Below are positions 1 to 8,464 of a stretch of 64,000 nucleotides of DNA, piece after piece; the first letter of the stretch is position 1; every line of letters begins with the position of its first letter. The notes beneath the pieces are model-generated. The model searched no databases and was not told where the DNA came from. It was given only the letters and a program-made list of their open reading frames with translations. Made by a program: the position numbers and the translations under genes. The DNA comes from Pedobacter sp. BMA (GTDB lineage Bacteria; Bacteroidota; Bacteroidia; Sphingobacteriales; Sphingobacteriaceae), in the NCBI RefSeq assembly GCF_001027745.1, contig NZ_LECU01000006.1:930001-994000 (forward strand), read 5' to 3'.

Positions 1-675
1 GTAGTTGGTGTACCAGTATTTTTTGTATTCTTCGGTTCTGCCATCGACTTTTCTTTCATCGCTTCTCAGTACCTTTCTCGCAATTTGCAAGCCCCACGGA
101 TCGTTTAATAACCAGGCATTTTTATCATTTATAGCAACATTAGGAGATAATAAAACTAAACTGTTTATTTCTGGGTAAACAGATGCCAGTTTGATTGCGG
201 CTGTCCCTCCCGTTGATGTACCAACTAAAATAACTTTTTTTCCCAGTGTCTTCCCGATAGCATAGGCTTGCTTGCAGCTTTCCCATAGCCTGTCTGCAGT
301 AAAGTGCTGCATGGGTGAAATGGTATCTAAACCATGATCAGCTAAACGGGCGAGAAAAAGATTTGCACTTAAGGTATTAGCCAGATTAAGGTGAACCGGG
401 TTGCCCTCCATTTTTGAGGCAGAAAAACCATGCAGGTAAACAATGGCATATTCAGTTTGCTCATGCCCCCGGTCTGCCCATATAATCTCAGCTTCGTTCC
501 CCGGTTTAACTTGATGTTCGCTTTCTATGCTTTTAATGTAAACATCTAAATCACGCAGTTCAGGAATTTTTGGCAGCGCTTCACTGTAAATCGGTTTCCT
601 TGGTTTTGGACCCAGGAAATATCCAGCCACTAAAAGTGCTGAAAACCCTACCAATAATTTATACCGCTTTTTCAT
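1..675 (-). CDS. Alpha/beta hydrolase, 3'-truncated by window edge
   Basis: Starting at the ATG complementary to 675-673, 225 codons run to the window edge without a stop, so the C-terminal part is missing. The protein begins MKKRYKLLVGFSALLVAGYF, a hydrophobic signal or membrane anchor. A nucleophile elbow G-T-S-T-G at residues 152-156 (Ser154) and an oxyanion-loop-like LHGF at about 81-84 mark the alpha/beta hydrolase fold. The motif order resembles carboxylesterases and monoacylglycerol-lipase-like hydrolases. The Asp and His of the triad would lie outside the window. Substrate unknown. It diverges from the polyprenyl synthase gene. Confidence 0.8.
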   Translation of the reverse strand, partial: MKKRYKLLVGFSALLVAGYFLGPKPRKPIYSEALPKIPELRDLDVYIKSIESEHQVKPGNEAEIIWADRGHEQTEYAIVYLHGFSASKMEGNPVHLNLANTLSANLFLARLADHGLDTISPMQHFTADRLWESCKQAYAIGKTLGKKVILVGTSTGGTAAIKLASVYPEINSLVLLSPNVAINDKNAWLLNDPWGLQIARKVLRSDERKVDGRTEEYKKYWYTNY

Positions 676-826
676 ACCAAATTTATAGTGGTTTAAATGT
701 AAACTTTGAAAGCTAAAATCACGAATTTTTCTACAAACCGCACCGGCAGGCCGCCTTAATGCTTCCAATACCTGTAATATGCCGAATATTAGCCGGCGTA
801 CATTATCTTTTTATGGGAAATAACCT

Positions 827-834
827 TAAGTTTG
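827..834 (+). promoter_or_regulatory. -7 box TAAGTTTG of the polyprenyl synthase gene
   Basis: Perfect TAnnTTTG match. It contains the TTG at 832 that would otherwise pass for a start codon, so transcription should begin near 840 and translation at the ATG at 856. Promoter function is inferred from the Bacteroidota consensus. Confidence 0.6.
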
Positions 835-855
835 CAATCAAAATTTTTCGACTTA

Positions 856-1827
856 ATGCCGGGAATCGAACAGATCAAGAAACCTATAGCTGCTGACATT
901 AAAGCGTTTGAAAAAACCTTTAAAGAATCTATGCATAGCGACGCACCGTTGCTGGATAGGATTACCCATTATATTGTAAAGCAAAAAGGTAAGCAAATGC
1001 GGCCAATGTTCGTGTTCTTCGCTGCAAAACTCTGTGGGGGCATTACTGAGTCCACCCATCGCGGAGCTGCACTTGTAGAGCTTTTGCACACGGCGACTTT
1101 AGTTCACGACGATGTTGTGGATAATGCTTACGAACGCCGTGGTTTTTTTTCAATCAATGCGTTATGGAAGAATAAAATTGCAGTGCTTGTTGGCGATTAT
1201 TTATTGGCCAAAGGATTGTTACTCTCGGTAAACAATAATGAACACCGATTGTTACAGATTGTAAGTGAAGCGGTGAAGCAGATGAGTGAGGGAGAATTGC
1301 TGCAGGTGGAGAAAGTTCGCAAAATGGACATTTCTGAGGATCTTTATTTTGAAGTGATCCGACAAAAAACAGCTTCATTGATTGCTTCATGCTGTGCTGC
1401 AGGAGCGGCATCAGCTGGTGCTGATGATGAAACCATTGAAAGGATGAGACTCTTTGGCGAGAAGGTGGGAATAGCCTTTCAGATTAAGGATGATACGTTC
1501 GACTTTGGAACAGATGATGTTGGGAAACCTTTGGGAATTGATATTAAAGAGAAGAAAGTTACTTTGCCACTCATTTATGCCCTAAACAAGGCGGATAATG
1601 CTGAACGCAAAAAGATCATCAACCTGGTTAAAAATCACCAGGACGACCCTGTTAAAATTCAGCAGATTATCGACTTTGTGAATGCAAAAGATGGCGTTTA
1701 TTACGCCAACCAGAAAATGTTGGACTACCAGAACGAAGCCTTCGCCATTTTGCATGCTTTTCATGCCGGTGAAGCCAGAACTGGATTGGAACAACTGGTG
1801 CTATACACTACAGAACGAAAAAAATAA
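856..1827 (+). CDS. Polyprenyl (all-trans) diphosphate synthase
   Basis: Adds isopentenyl diphosphate units to an allylic diphosphate, probably to make the menaquinone side chain or a related polyprenyl carrier. The first Asp-rich motif DDVVD lies in LVHDDVVDNAYERRG and the second DDTFD in FQIKDDTFDF, both typical of trans-prenyl synthases. I start at ATG 856 (323 residues, MPGIEQIKKPI) rather than the in-frame TTG at 832, because that TTG lies inside a perfect -7 box. The stop overlaps the ATG of the terC-like gene by one base (TAATG), so the two are probably translationally coupled. Chain length cannot be told by eye; an octaprenyl or heptaprenyl synthase is the family default. Confidence 0.9.
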   Translation: MPGIEQIKKPIAADIKAFEKTFKESMHSDAPLLDRITHYIVKQKGKQMRPMFVFFAAKLCGGITESTHRGAALVELLHTATLVHDDVVDNAYERRGFFSINALWKNKIAVLVGDYLLAKGLLLSVNNNEHRLLQIVSEAVKQMSEGELLQVEKVRKMDISEDLYFEVIRQKTASLIASCCAAGAASAGADDETIERMRLFGEKVGIAFQIKDDTFDFGTDDVGKPLGIDIKEKKVTLPLIYALNKADNAERKKIINLVKNHQDDPVKIQQIIDFVNAKDGVYYANQKMLDYQNEAFAILHAFHAGEARTGLEQLVLYTTERKK

Positions 1828-2876
1828 TGGGTAATGAATTACTGTTCAGTTTAGGCTTTTTATTGTTTATTGTGCTTATTCTGGCACTGGATCTGGGACT
1901 TTTCAGTCGCAAAGATCATGTAATTAGTTTAAAACAGGCTGGTATAATGAGCCTGATTATGGTCGCACTGGCCATTGGCTTCTATTTTATTCTCCTTACT
2001 GAAGGCCATCAGTTACATGGCATCAGAGATTTCGCACACTTAAAGGAGATCGTAGCCAAACATCAGCATCATATATCCCTCAATCCTGCTGATTTTGAAG
2101 GAAGTTTATCTACCTACAGGTCAAATTTAGGTCTGGAGTTTTTAACCGGTTATGTAATTGAATACGCCCTTTCTGTAGATAACATCTTTGTAATCGTTCT
2201 TATATTTTCAGCTTTTGCAGTTGAAGAAAAATACTATCACAGGGTACTGTTTTGGGGCATTCTTGGCGCAATCATTATGCGTTTTATCTTCATTTTTGTA
2301 GGTGCCGCGCTAATCGCCAAATTTGCGTGGATCCTTTATCTTTTTGGTGCATTTCTGGTTTTCACTGGTATCAGGATGTTCTTTAGTAAAGAGGAAGATG
2401 AAAAAATTGATCCTGAGAACCATCCGGTGGTAAAGTGGGCTTCTAAAATTTTTGCTATTCACCCTAAATATGAAGGCAAAAACTTTTTTGTGAAGATTGA
2501 TCATAAGCGATTTGTAACGCCGCTTTTTTTGGTTTTGCTTATTGTTGAATTTACCGATTTGCTTTTCGCGGTAGATTCCATTCCTGCCATCTTCGCCGTA
2601 ACCAAAGATCCTTATATCGTTTTCTTTTCCAATATTTTTGCAATTATGGGCTTACGGTCAATGTTCTTCTTATTGGTTAACATCATTCATAAGTTTCATT
2701 ATCTTAAAACAGGCCTCGCAATCCTTTTGGCTTTTATTGGCGTAAAAATGTTAGGGCATACTTACCTGGAGAAAATTGGCTTCACCACCGAACATTCTTT
2801 GATTATCATTTTGGCTATTCTGGTGATCAGCATTGTGGCTTCACTGGTTTTTCCAAAGAAGATAGCGCACAAGTAG
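1827..2876 (+). CDS. TerC family integral membrane protein
   Basis: A 349-residue polytopic inner-membrane protein of the TerC/Alx family. It has about eight or nine hydrophobic segments and the family motif EYALSVDNIFV around residues 110-120, whose acidic residues lie in the membrane. A second related acidic stretch, EFTDLLFAVDSIPAI, comes later. Family members are linked to metal (Mn) efflux and tellurite resistance. The gene overlaps the polyprenyl synthase stop by one base. There are no other ter genes nearby, so a general metal-homeostasis role is more likely than tellurite resistance. Confidence 0.88.
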   Translation: MGNELLFSLGFLLFIVLILALDLGLFSRKDHVISLKQAGIMSLIMVALAIGFYFILLTEGHQLHGIRDFAHLKEIVAKHQHHISLNPADFEGSLSTYRSNLGLEFLTGYVIEYALSVDNIFVIVLIFSAFAVEEKYYHRVLFWGILGAIIMRFIFIFVGAALIAKFAWILYLFGAFLVFTGIRMFFSKEEDEKIDPENHPVVKWASKIFAIHPKYEGKNFFVKIDHKRFVTPLFLVLLIVEFTDLLFAVDSIPAIFAVTKDPYIVFFSNIFAIMGLRSMFFLLVNIIHKFHYLKTGLAILLAFIGVKMLGHTYLEKIGFTTEHSLIIILAILVISIVASLVFPKKIAHK

Positions 2877-3038
2877 AATAGGTGTATTAATATTTCTGTT
2901 CCGGCATTGAATTATAGCATTTAAATCGGTTAAAGATAGAACAGTGCCTGTTACTGCGTTTTCAGGCAAAATATACGTTACAGGCCAATCTGTTTAACGA
3001 ATTTTTGTATTTTCAACACTTCAACCAACTTAAATTTC

Positions 3039-4484
3039 ATGAAATACCTTTTTTCAGCTGCAATAGTTTGCAGCGCATTGTTTGCTCACGCTCAGGATAA
3101 TTTTGAAGATACGTTTCGACAAATCAACACCGAAGTTCAGCAGCATTGTAAGGCTTACCAAACCTTAAAATATGAAACTGAAACCATCGGCCATCGCTTA
3201 ACTGGTTCGCAAAACGGAGCAAAGGCTGAACAGTATGCTTTCGATTTATTAAAATCTTACGGTTGTGAGGTGAAGTTCCAGCCATTTGAAGTGGAAAGCT
3301 GGGCTAGAAAAACAATCAGTGTTGAGATCGGCCCGGATAAAAACAGTTTATCGAAAATCAAGGCAGTAACCCTGGCGCATTCGCCTGTAAGTGCTGATGT
3401 TAAAGGTGATATAGTTGATGCGGGGAACGGGCTGGAAACAGACTATCAGGTCAATCCGGATAAGTTCAAAGGAAAAATCGCTTTAATTTATCTTGGGGTA
3501 TTGCCCGGATCTCCTGCCGGGACAAAATCATTGCACCGGTCAGAAAAAACAGCAATTGCCACGAAGTACGGTGCAACGGGTGTAATTATTATCAATACCG
3601 TGAAAGATGGTGTACTGCTAACCGGCACAGCCTCAGTTACCGGTAAACTGATCCCAATTCCGGCGGTTTGTATCGGTCTTGAAGATGGAATGGCCCTAAA
3701 GGAAAAACTAAAAGGTCAGGTTCAAATTGCACGTATTGCCATGACAAACTTTTCGGGCGTGATCAAAGCGCGAAACGTGGTGGCAACATTCAAAGGCAAC
3801 GAAATGCCAAAAGAAAAAATCGTTGTTGGCGGTCACTTAGATAGCTGGGATCTGGCTACGGGCGCGATTGATAACGGCATTGGCTCGTTTGCCATTATGG
3901 ATATGGCGCGTACATTCAAAAAACTCAGTTTGAAAACTAAACGGACTGTAGAATTTGTATTGTTTATGGGTGAAGAGCAAGGTTTATTGGGATCAAAAGC
4001 CTATATCGATCAGGCGAAGAAAGATAAAGATTTGGGACAGGTTAAGTTCATGCTTAATTACGATATGACAAACGATCCGAAAGGCTTCTCAACATCACGC
4101 TCAGAAATGAAAACATTGTTTACTGCCTGGGGAGCTGATATTGTAAAGATAGATACAGGCTTTAAAAATTTATTTAATGCCGGTGCAGGCTTACATAGCG
4201 ATCATCAGCCATTTATGTTGGAGGGAATACCAACAGGGGGTGGTTTTGGAGGAAAACTACCAAATAATTCAGGTCCGTTCTATCACTCAGATGGCGACAG
4301 TTTTAAATTGGTAGACGAACAACAGCTTAAAAATACTGTCCGCTATAGTGCAATGCTTACCTATGCATTGGCAAATACACCTAAAATTCCCGTTAGCGTT
4401 CAAAGTGAAGATGAATTAAAAGCTTTTCTGGAATCCCAGAACCTAAAAGAACCTTTGACTATTGCAGGTGAATGGAGATGGTAG
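3039..4484 (+). CDS. Secreted M28 family zinc peptidase (carboxypeptidase Q-like)
   Basis: A 481-residue exported metallopeptidase. The signal peptide MKYLFSAAIVCSALFAHAQ is followed by a PA-type insert at about residues 120-240. The co-catalytic zinc site of M28 aminopeptidases comes next: GGHLDSWD (His, Asp), AIDNG (Asp bridging the metals), MGEEQGLLGS (Glu pair), NYDMTND (Asp) and FYHSDGDSF (His). The layout matches carboxypeptidase Q/PGCP-like dipeptidases. It is monocistronic. A near-consensus -7 box AATTTTTG lies at 3000-3007. A second M28 peptidase at 36827-38524 is only distantly similar. Confidence 0.87.
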   Translation: MKYLFSAAIVCSALFAHAQDNFEDTFRQINTEVQQHCKAYQTLKYETETIGHRLTGSQNGAKAEQYAFDLLKSYGCEVKFQPFEVESWARKTISVEIGPDKNSLSKIKAVTLAHSPVSADVKGDIVDAGNGLETDYQVNPDKFKGKIALIYLGVLPGSPAGTKSLHRSEKTAIATKYGATGVIIINTVKDGVLLTGTASVTGKLIPIPAVCIGLEDGMALKEKLKGQVQIARIAMTNFSGVIKARNVVATFKGNEMPKEKIVVGGHLDSWDLATGAIDNGIGSFAIMDMARTFKKLSLKTKRTVEFVLFMGEEQGLLGSKAYIDQAKKDKDLGQVKFMLNYDMTNDPKGFSTSRSEMKTLFTAWGADIVKIDTGFKNLFNAGAGLHSDHQPFMLEGIPTGGGFGGKLPNNSGPFYHSDGDSFKLVDEQQLKNTVRYSAMLTYALANTPKIPVSVQSEDELKAFLESQNLKEPLTIAGEWRW

Positions 4485-4565
4485 CAGGAATGAATTAGCT
4501 TGGGATTGTAAATTTTATTTGCGCTTGATTATAATTTTATTAGATTCGGGCAAACAAACTAAATC

Positions 4566-4853
4566 ATGAAGAAAACGCTAATTAATGCTCTTATTGCTTT
4601 GACAATCACATCGTCTCTGAGCTCATGTGCTACTGTATTCGGTGGAAAGGTTAATCAGGCACAAAGAACTAAACCACTTCCCGGCGAGCCATCTCGTCCA
4701 ATCAGACCTGTTGCTTTAATAGCAGATATTCTGTTATTCTGGCCGGGAGCTATTGTTGATTTCGCTACAGGCGCAATTTACAAACCAGGCGGTAACGGAG
4801 TATCCAAGCCAGCAACAACAACTGAAACACCAAAGGCAGCAAACCAGGGTTAA
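4566..4853 (+). CDS. Small lipoprotein, 95 residues
   Basis: MKKTLINALIALTITSSL followed by the lipobox LSSC (Cys21) marks a signal-peptidase-II lipoprotein. The mature N-terminus CATVFGGK resembles the CATxFxG start of YceK-like lipoproteins. A hydrophobic stretch VALIADILLFWPGAIVDFATG follows, ending in a Thr/Pro/Ala-rich tail. It probably sits in the periplasmic or outer membrane. Function unknown. A strong hairpin follows directly, so it is probably a single-gene unit. Confidence 0.75.
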   Translation: MKKTLINALIALTITSSLSSCATVFGGKVNQAQRTKPLPGEPSRPIRPVALIADILLFWPGAIVDFATGAIYKPGGNGVSKPATTTETPKAANQG

Positions 4854-4854
4854 T

Positions 4855-4885
4855 ATTAAGGCTTTCCAAACAGGAAAGCCTTAAT
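4855..4885 (+). terminator. Hairpin terminator after the small lipoprotein gene
   Basis: Perfect 13-bp inverted repeat ATTAAGGCTTTCC / GGAAAGCCTTAAT around a 5-nt AAACA loop, immediately after the stop codon. The T tract is weak, so termination strength is uncertain. Confidence 0.7.
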
Positions 4886-4938
4886 TATATCCAACCTTTC
4901 TATTTTACATTCCGTAAACCACCTTGCTCTTTTAATTA

Positions 4939-4970
4939 TTTGGGTTTAACGTGTGGATAGAGTAACTTTG
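4939..4970 (+). promoter_or_regulatory. ahcY promoter (TTTG -33, TAACTTTG -7)
   Basis: TTTG at 4939-4942 and a perfect TAnnTTTG box at 4963-4970 are separated by 20 bp, the Bacteroidota sigma-factor arrangement. The predicted leader to the ATG at 4995 is about 18 nt. Confidence 0.7.
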
Positions 4971-4994
4971 CATCACATTTAAAAACAAGAAATT

Positions 4995-6311
4995 ATGTCA
5001 TCAGTAGAGACAACCTATATCCCTTACAAAGTTAAGGACATTTCACTGGCAGAATGGGGCCGTAAAGAAATCGAATTAGCCGAAGCAGAAATGCCAGGTT
5101 TAATGAGTTTACGTAAAGAGTTCGGTCCATCGCAACCGCTTAAAGGTGCTCGCATTGCAGGCTGTCTGCACATGACTATCCAAACGGCTGTATTAATCGA
5201 AACATTAACTGCGCTAGGTGCTGAAGTTACCTGGTCATCATGCAACATTTTCTCAACACAAGACCACGCCGCTGCTGCTATTGCTGCTGCTGGTATTCAG
5301 GTTTATGCATGGAAAGGTTTAAACGAAGAAGAATTCGATTGGTGTATTGAAAAAACTTTGCACTTCGGTCCTGAGCAACAGCCCTTAAACATGATTTTAG
5401 ATGATGGCGGCGATTTAACCAATATGGTTTTTGATAAATATCCTGAGCTGATTGCAGCTATTAAAGGTTTATCGGAAGAAACTACAACTGGTGTTCACCG
5501 TTTGTACGAAAGAATGAAGAACGGAACGTTGCATACACCTGCAATTAACGTTAACGATTCGGTAACTAAATCTAAATTTGATAACAAATACGGATGTCGT
5601 GAATCGTTGGTAGATGCGATTCGTCGTGCAACTGATGTAATGATGGCCGGTAAAGTAGCTGTTGTTTGCGGTTACGGTGATGTGGGTAAAGGTTCAGCAG
5701 AATCTTTAAGTTCACAAGGCGTACGTGTAATCGTTACTGAAATCGATCCAATTTGTGCTTTACAAGCTGCAATGGAGGGTTATGAAGTTAAACGTTTAGA
5801 CACTGCAATTAAAGAAGCTGATATTGTTGTAACGACTACAGGTAACTGTGACATCGTTCGCGAAAAACACTTCCGTGCATTAAAAGATAAAGCTATTGTT
5901 TGTAATATCGGTCACTTCGATAACGAAATCGATATGGCTTGGTTAAACGGTGCTTACGGCGATACTAAAGTCGAAATTAAACCACAGGTTGATAAATATA
6001 CTATCGATGGTAAAGATGTAATCGTTCTTGCCGAAGGCCGTTTGGTTAACTTAGGTTGTGCTACAGGCCACCCAAGTTTTGTGATGAGTAACTCATTCAC
6101 TAACCAAACTTTGGCTCAGTTAGAACTCTGGACTAATACTGCTGCTTATGAAAACAAAGTGTATACTTTGCCTAAGCATTTAGATGAAAAAGTTGCCCGT
6201 TTGCACTTAGAAAAAATCGGTGTAGAATTAGAAGTGTTAGATCAACACCAGGCCGACTACATTGGCGTTCCTGTTGAAGGTCCTTTCAAAGCAGACGAAT
6301 ATCGTTACTAA
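4995..6311 (+). CDS. ahcY: Adenosylhomocysteinase
   Basis: Hydrolyses S-adenosylhomocysteine to adenosine and homocysteine, removing the inhibitory product of methyl transfer. At 438 residues it has the normal length. Visible landmarks are the substrate-site stretch [20 protein letters not shown] (catalytic Lys and Asp), the NAD-binding glycine loop [14 protein letters not shown] and the conserved tail ending DEYRY. Codon choice is strongly biased towards few codons, as in highly expressed genes. It has its own promoter and a strong terminator. Confidence 0.97.
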   Translation: MSSVETTYIPYKVKDISLAEWGRKEIELAEAEMPGLMSLRKEFGPSQPLKGARIAGCLHMTIQTAVLIETLTALGAEVTWSSCNIFSTQDHAAAAIAAAGIQVYAWKGLNEEEFDWCIEKTLHFGPEQQPLNMILDDGGDLTNMVFDKYPELIAAIKGLSEETTTGVHRLYERMKNGTLHTPAINVNDSVTKSKFDNKYGCRESLVDAIRRATDVMMAGKVAVVCGYGDVGKGSAESLSSQGVRVIVTEIDPICALQAAMEGYEVKRLDTAIKEADIVVTTTGNCDIVREKHFRALKDKAIVCNIGHFDNEIDMAWLNGAYGDTKVEIKPQVDKYTIDGKDVIVLAEGRLVNLGCATGHPSFVMSNSFTNQTLAQLELWTNTAAYENKVYTLPKHLDEKVARLHLEKIGVELEVLDQHQADYIGVPVEGPFKADEYRY

Positions 6312-6319
6312 TCACTTCT

Positions 6320-6366
6320 CGTCATTGCGAGTAACAGCTTGCCCCGACCATTCGGGGAAGCAATTT
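6320..6366. repeat. Structured REP-like repeat fragment (CGTCATTGCGAG family)
   Basis: The segment starts with CGTCATTGCGAG and ends GAAGCAATT. ATTGC at 6324-6328 pairs with GCAAT at 6360-6364. An inner stem-loop joins GCTT and CCCCGA (6337-6347) to TCGGGGAAGC (6352-6361). From memory, CGTCATTGCGAG...GAAGCAATC elements are dispersed intergenic repeats in many Bacteroidota. Only a fragment of a similar end recurs in this window, near 15760. Confidence 0.55.
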
Positions 6367-6382
6367 CATTGATGATTCGTTT

Positions 6383-6416
6383 AAAGGGATGTGCAAAACT
6401 GCACATCCCTTTTTTG
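6383..6416 (+). terminator. Rho-independent terminator downstream of ahcY
   Basis: A 13-bp perfect stem AAAGGGATGTGCA / TGCACATCCCTTT (6383-6395 with 6400-6412) and a 4-nt loop are followed by a run of T. A REP-like fragment lies between it and the ahcY stop codon. Confidence 0.85.
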
Positions 6417-6420
6417 TTTA

Positions 6421-6511
6421 CAAGTCATCCTGAGCTTAATGGTAGTGCTTCGGAAATTCAGCCCTGCTGTTCACTTGACCGCGTTGCACTTCGTGTTCGT
6501 TACCGTCAGGT
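6421..6511. repeat. Degenerate GTCATCCTGAGC-type repeat remnant
   Basis: AAGTCATCCTGAGCTTAAT followed by GCTTCGG and a short GC-richer stretch. GTCATCCTGAGC is the start of another widespread intergenic repeat type (remembered, not searched). The open frame across this region has no protein-like features and is not called as a gene. Confidence 0.4.
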
Positions 6512-6553
6512 TTATTTAACAAATATTTAGTTTTCCTTGTGCTGACGAAAACA

Positions 6554-6561
6554 TATATTTG
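6554..6561 (+). promoter_or_regulatory. -7 box TATATTTG
   Basis: Perfect TAnnTTTG match 13 nt upstream of the ATG at 6575, consistent with a very short leader. Confidence 0.6.
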
Positions 6562-6574
6562 AAAAAATATCAAA

Positions 6575-6913
6575 ATGAAAAACTTACTATTTGCACTATT
6601 CCTATGCCTGTCCGCAACACAGATTCATGCTCAGGCATCCACTAAAAAGGATCAGCAACCCAAGGTTATCAATAAACAGAAGGTAGAGATTGCATGTGGC
6701 GAATGCCAGTTTAAAATGAAAGGGAAAGACTGCGAATTAGCCGTCAGAATTGATGGTAAGTCATACTTTGTTGATGGCAAAGGAATCGACGAATTTGGCG
6801 ATGCACACGGTAAACATGGTTTCTGTAATGCAGTAAGCAAAGCCGAGGTAACCGGAGAAATCGTTAATAACCGTTTTAAGGCAAAAGAAATAAAATTATT
6901 AACCAAAGGGTAG
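6575..6913 (+). CDS. Small secreted cysteine-containing protein (DUF6370-like)
   Basis: 112 residues with signal peptide MKNLLFALFLCLSATQIHAQ. The mature part has the pattern CGECQFKMKGKDC followed by a third conserved region GKHGFCNAV. The four cysteines could bind a metal or form disulphides in the periplasm. The pattern (CxxCQF.MKGK.C...VDG...DEFGDAH) matches, from memory, the Bacteroidota family DUF6370, which has no known function. It converges on the deacetylase gene with a 5-bp gap. Confidence 0.7.
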   Translation: MKNLLFALFLCLSATQIHAQASTKKDQQPKVINKQKVEIACGECQFKMKGKDCELAVRIDGKSYFVDGKGIDEFGDAHGKHGFCNAVSKAEVTGEIVNNRFKAKEIKLLTKG

Positions 6914-6918
6914 TAAAG

Positions 6919-7908
6919 TTATTCAAATTCCTTTTCCAGGCCCTGTCTCAAATCAAATAGCAACCATTGCCTGTTCTTAACATCAGCTTGTTTGCTTTTC
7001 AATAGCTGAATAAAATCCTTTACGCCAATTTCTTCATTTCCATTGCCGTGGATCAATATAATGCTGCCTGCATTTGCCTGTTGACCTTTAGCTAACCAGG
7101 CGTCACTTCCAATTGGGATGTAACCATACCCTTCAACTTTTTGGACTAAGGTTTTATCAGAGACCAACCCGGGGAAACGGAAAAAAACGGACGGTACCAA
7201 GCCATTTTTTAGCATGAGCTTTTCATTTTCCAACACCTCAATATCCAAATGAGTGCCGGGAGCGAGTAAAAAGTTTTCCGATAGCGGAAGGCTGTTTACT
7301 TCATGATTATACGTATGGTTTACCCAGGTAATATTTAATTCCTTTTTCTTTACCAAACTTTTAAGCCAGTTCAAATCATCCTCATGCTTCAACATCCATT
7401 TCCCTGATACCGAAATAGCCACTGGAACCGGCTGTTCTGATTTCTTAAATTCATCAAAAACTGATTCAAAGATAATTCTGTCGAGCGGCTTGTGTGAAGG
7501 GCACAAATCGATAGTAAGCGCTATACCTGTTTCATTCGGAATCGAATGATCTATACCTGCATTCTGTAGTTGAATATCTTTTGCCGCTGCCGCCTCTAAA
7601 GATTTTACGTAAGGCGTGTTTTTAAAAATGGCCATAACATTGTTCCACTCCAAACTTCTTAATGAATAGTTGCTGGCAATATCTATTCTGCTCTCGAAAG
7701 TATGCGGGTTTATCAATAATAAGTATTTCTGATTATTAATCTCAAAACTCCTTGTTGAAAGAAAGGTAGCCATGTCATTGTTCCCTTTCCTCGCCAGCGC
7801 ATAATTAATCTTATAACGCGTTATATCATTCATATCCTGAGCAGAGATATGCTTATTGAAAGTAAAGCTTAAAAAAAATATGAGCGCTAAAATTTTAGAT
7901 AACTTCAT
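6919..7908 (-). CDS. Secreted polysaccharide deacetylase family protein (NodB-like)
   Basis: 329 residues with a signal peptide (MKLSKILALIFFLSFTF..). The NodB-like domain occupies the C-terminal two thirds. The motif TIDLCPS replaces the canonical TFDDGPS, NHTYNHE supplies the HxxxH metal ligands, FFRFPGL is the Arg/Pro motif and LIHGNGNE is the catalytic-His motif. The TxDLCPS variant is typical of Bacteroidota homologues, and activity on N-acetylglucosamine polymers is not assured. The N-terminal ~120 residues match no domain I recognise. Confidence 0.78.
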   Translation of the reverse strand: MKLSKILALIFFLSFTFNKHISAQDMNDITRYKINYALARKGNNDMATFLSTRSFEINNQKYLLLINPHTFESRIDIASNYSLRSLEWNNVMAIFKNTPYVKSLEAAAAKDIQLQNAGIDHSIPNETGIALTIDLCPSHKPLDRIIFESVFDEFKKSEQPVPVAISVSGKWMLKHEDDLNWLKSLVKKKELNITWVNHTYNHEVNSLPLSENFLLAPGTHLDIEVLENEKLMLKNGLVPSVFFRFPGLVSDKTLVQKVEGYGYIPIGSDAWLAKGQQANAGSIILIHGNGNEEIGVKDFIQLLKSKQADVKNRQWLLFDLRQGLEKEFE

Positions 7909-7967
7909 TGTTCCTTATTTAAAATCTTTCTAATTTATCTTAAAAATTTTATCTTTACAAGCAAGGC

Positions 7968-8090
7968 ATGAATAAAGAAAAAGTAAAATTATGGTTCAAA
8001 AGGGTAGGACTGGCAGGCTTCCTGTTTTTTCTGATTAAAGGAATCATATGGCTTGTAGTGTTCTACTTTATCGGCAAAAACGTTACCTGA
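7968..8090 (+). CDS. 40-residue single-pass membrane microprotein
   Basis: ATG at 7968, stop TGA 8088-8090. The protein MNKEKVKLWFKRVGLAGFLF... has a basic N-terminus (K, K, K, R) followed by about 20 hydrophobic residues and a short GKNVT tail. That is a plausible N-in single transmembrane peptide. The near-consensus box TATCTTTA at 7950-7957 lies ten bases upstream. Its last eight bases overlap the end of the convergent gtrA-like gene. Function unknown; the well-formed topology argues for a real gene. Confidence 0.55.
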   Translation: MNKEKVKLWFKRVGLAGFLFFLIKGIIWLVVFYFIGKNVT

Positions 8091-8463
8091 AGGTAAACAA
8101 CATATTTGCCAGAAAATTCCATACAAATACAATTAATATCGCGAAGCATTTGGCGACATAAAAGTTAGTACCATTTTTGCGCTGGTGGAACAGATAAATA
8201 ATAAAAGTGTTTAAGCCCAGTCCAATCAAACTTACAATTAAAAACTTGCTGAATTCAGTTCCCCAGTGGGTATTAGTACTTTGAAAAGTCCATACACGGT
8301 TAATCAGATAATTATTCGTTACCGCAAGTGTGAAGCCAATTGCATTAGCAATATACTTATTAACTTTAACCTTCTCCTTAAATAACCAGGTAGCCCCGAA
8401 ATCAATTGCCATCCCAAGCAGGCCTGTTAATCCAAATTTTATAATTCGAAGTAATAAATCCAT
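8083..8463 (-). CDS. GtrA family membrane protein
   Basis: 126 residues with four transmembrane helices. The GtrA pattern is visible in FGLTGLLGMAIDFGATWLF, the NAIGFTLAVTNNYLINRVWTF signature and a closing NFLANMLFTFR. GtrA-type proteins are proposed to flip or help transfer polyprenyl-phosphate-linked sugars. The ATG follows the stop of the GT39-type gene with one intervening base, so the two are co-translated and probably act as a lipid-linked-sugar flippase or helper plus its glycosyltransferase. Confidence 0.88.
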   Translation of the reverse strand: MDLLLRIIKFGLTGLLGMAIDFGATWLFKEKVKVNKYIANAIGFTLAVTNNYLINRVWTFQSTNTHWGTEFSKFLIVSLIGLGLNTFIIYLFHQRKNGTNFYVAKCFAILIVFVWNFLANMLFTFR

Positions 8464-8464
8464 T

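Noticed and set aside
6339..6530. 63-codon open frame downstream of ahcY
   Set aside because: It spans the ahcY terminator and two repeat-like fragments, and its translation has no protein-like features.
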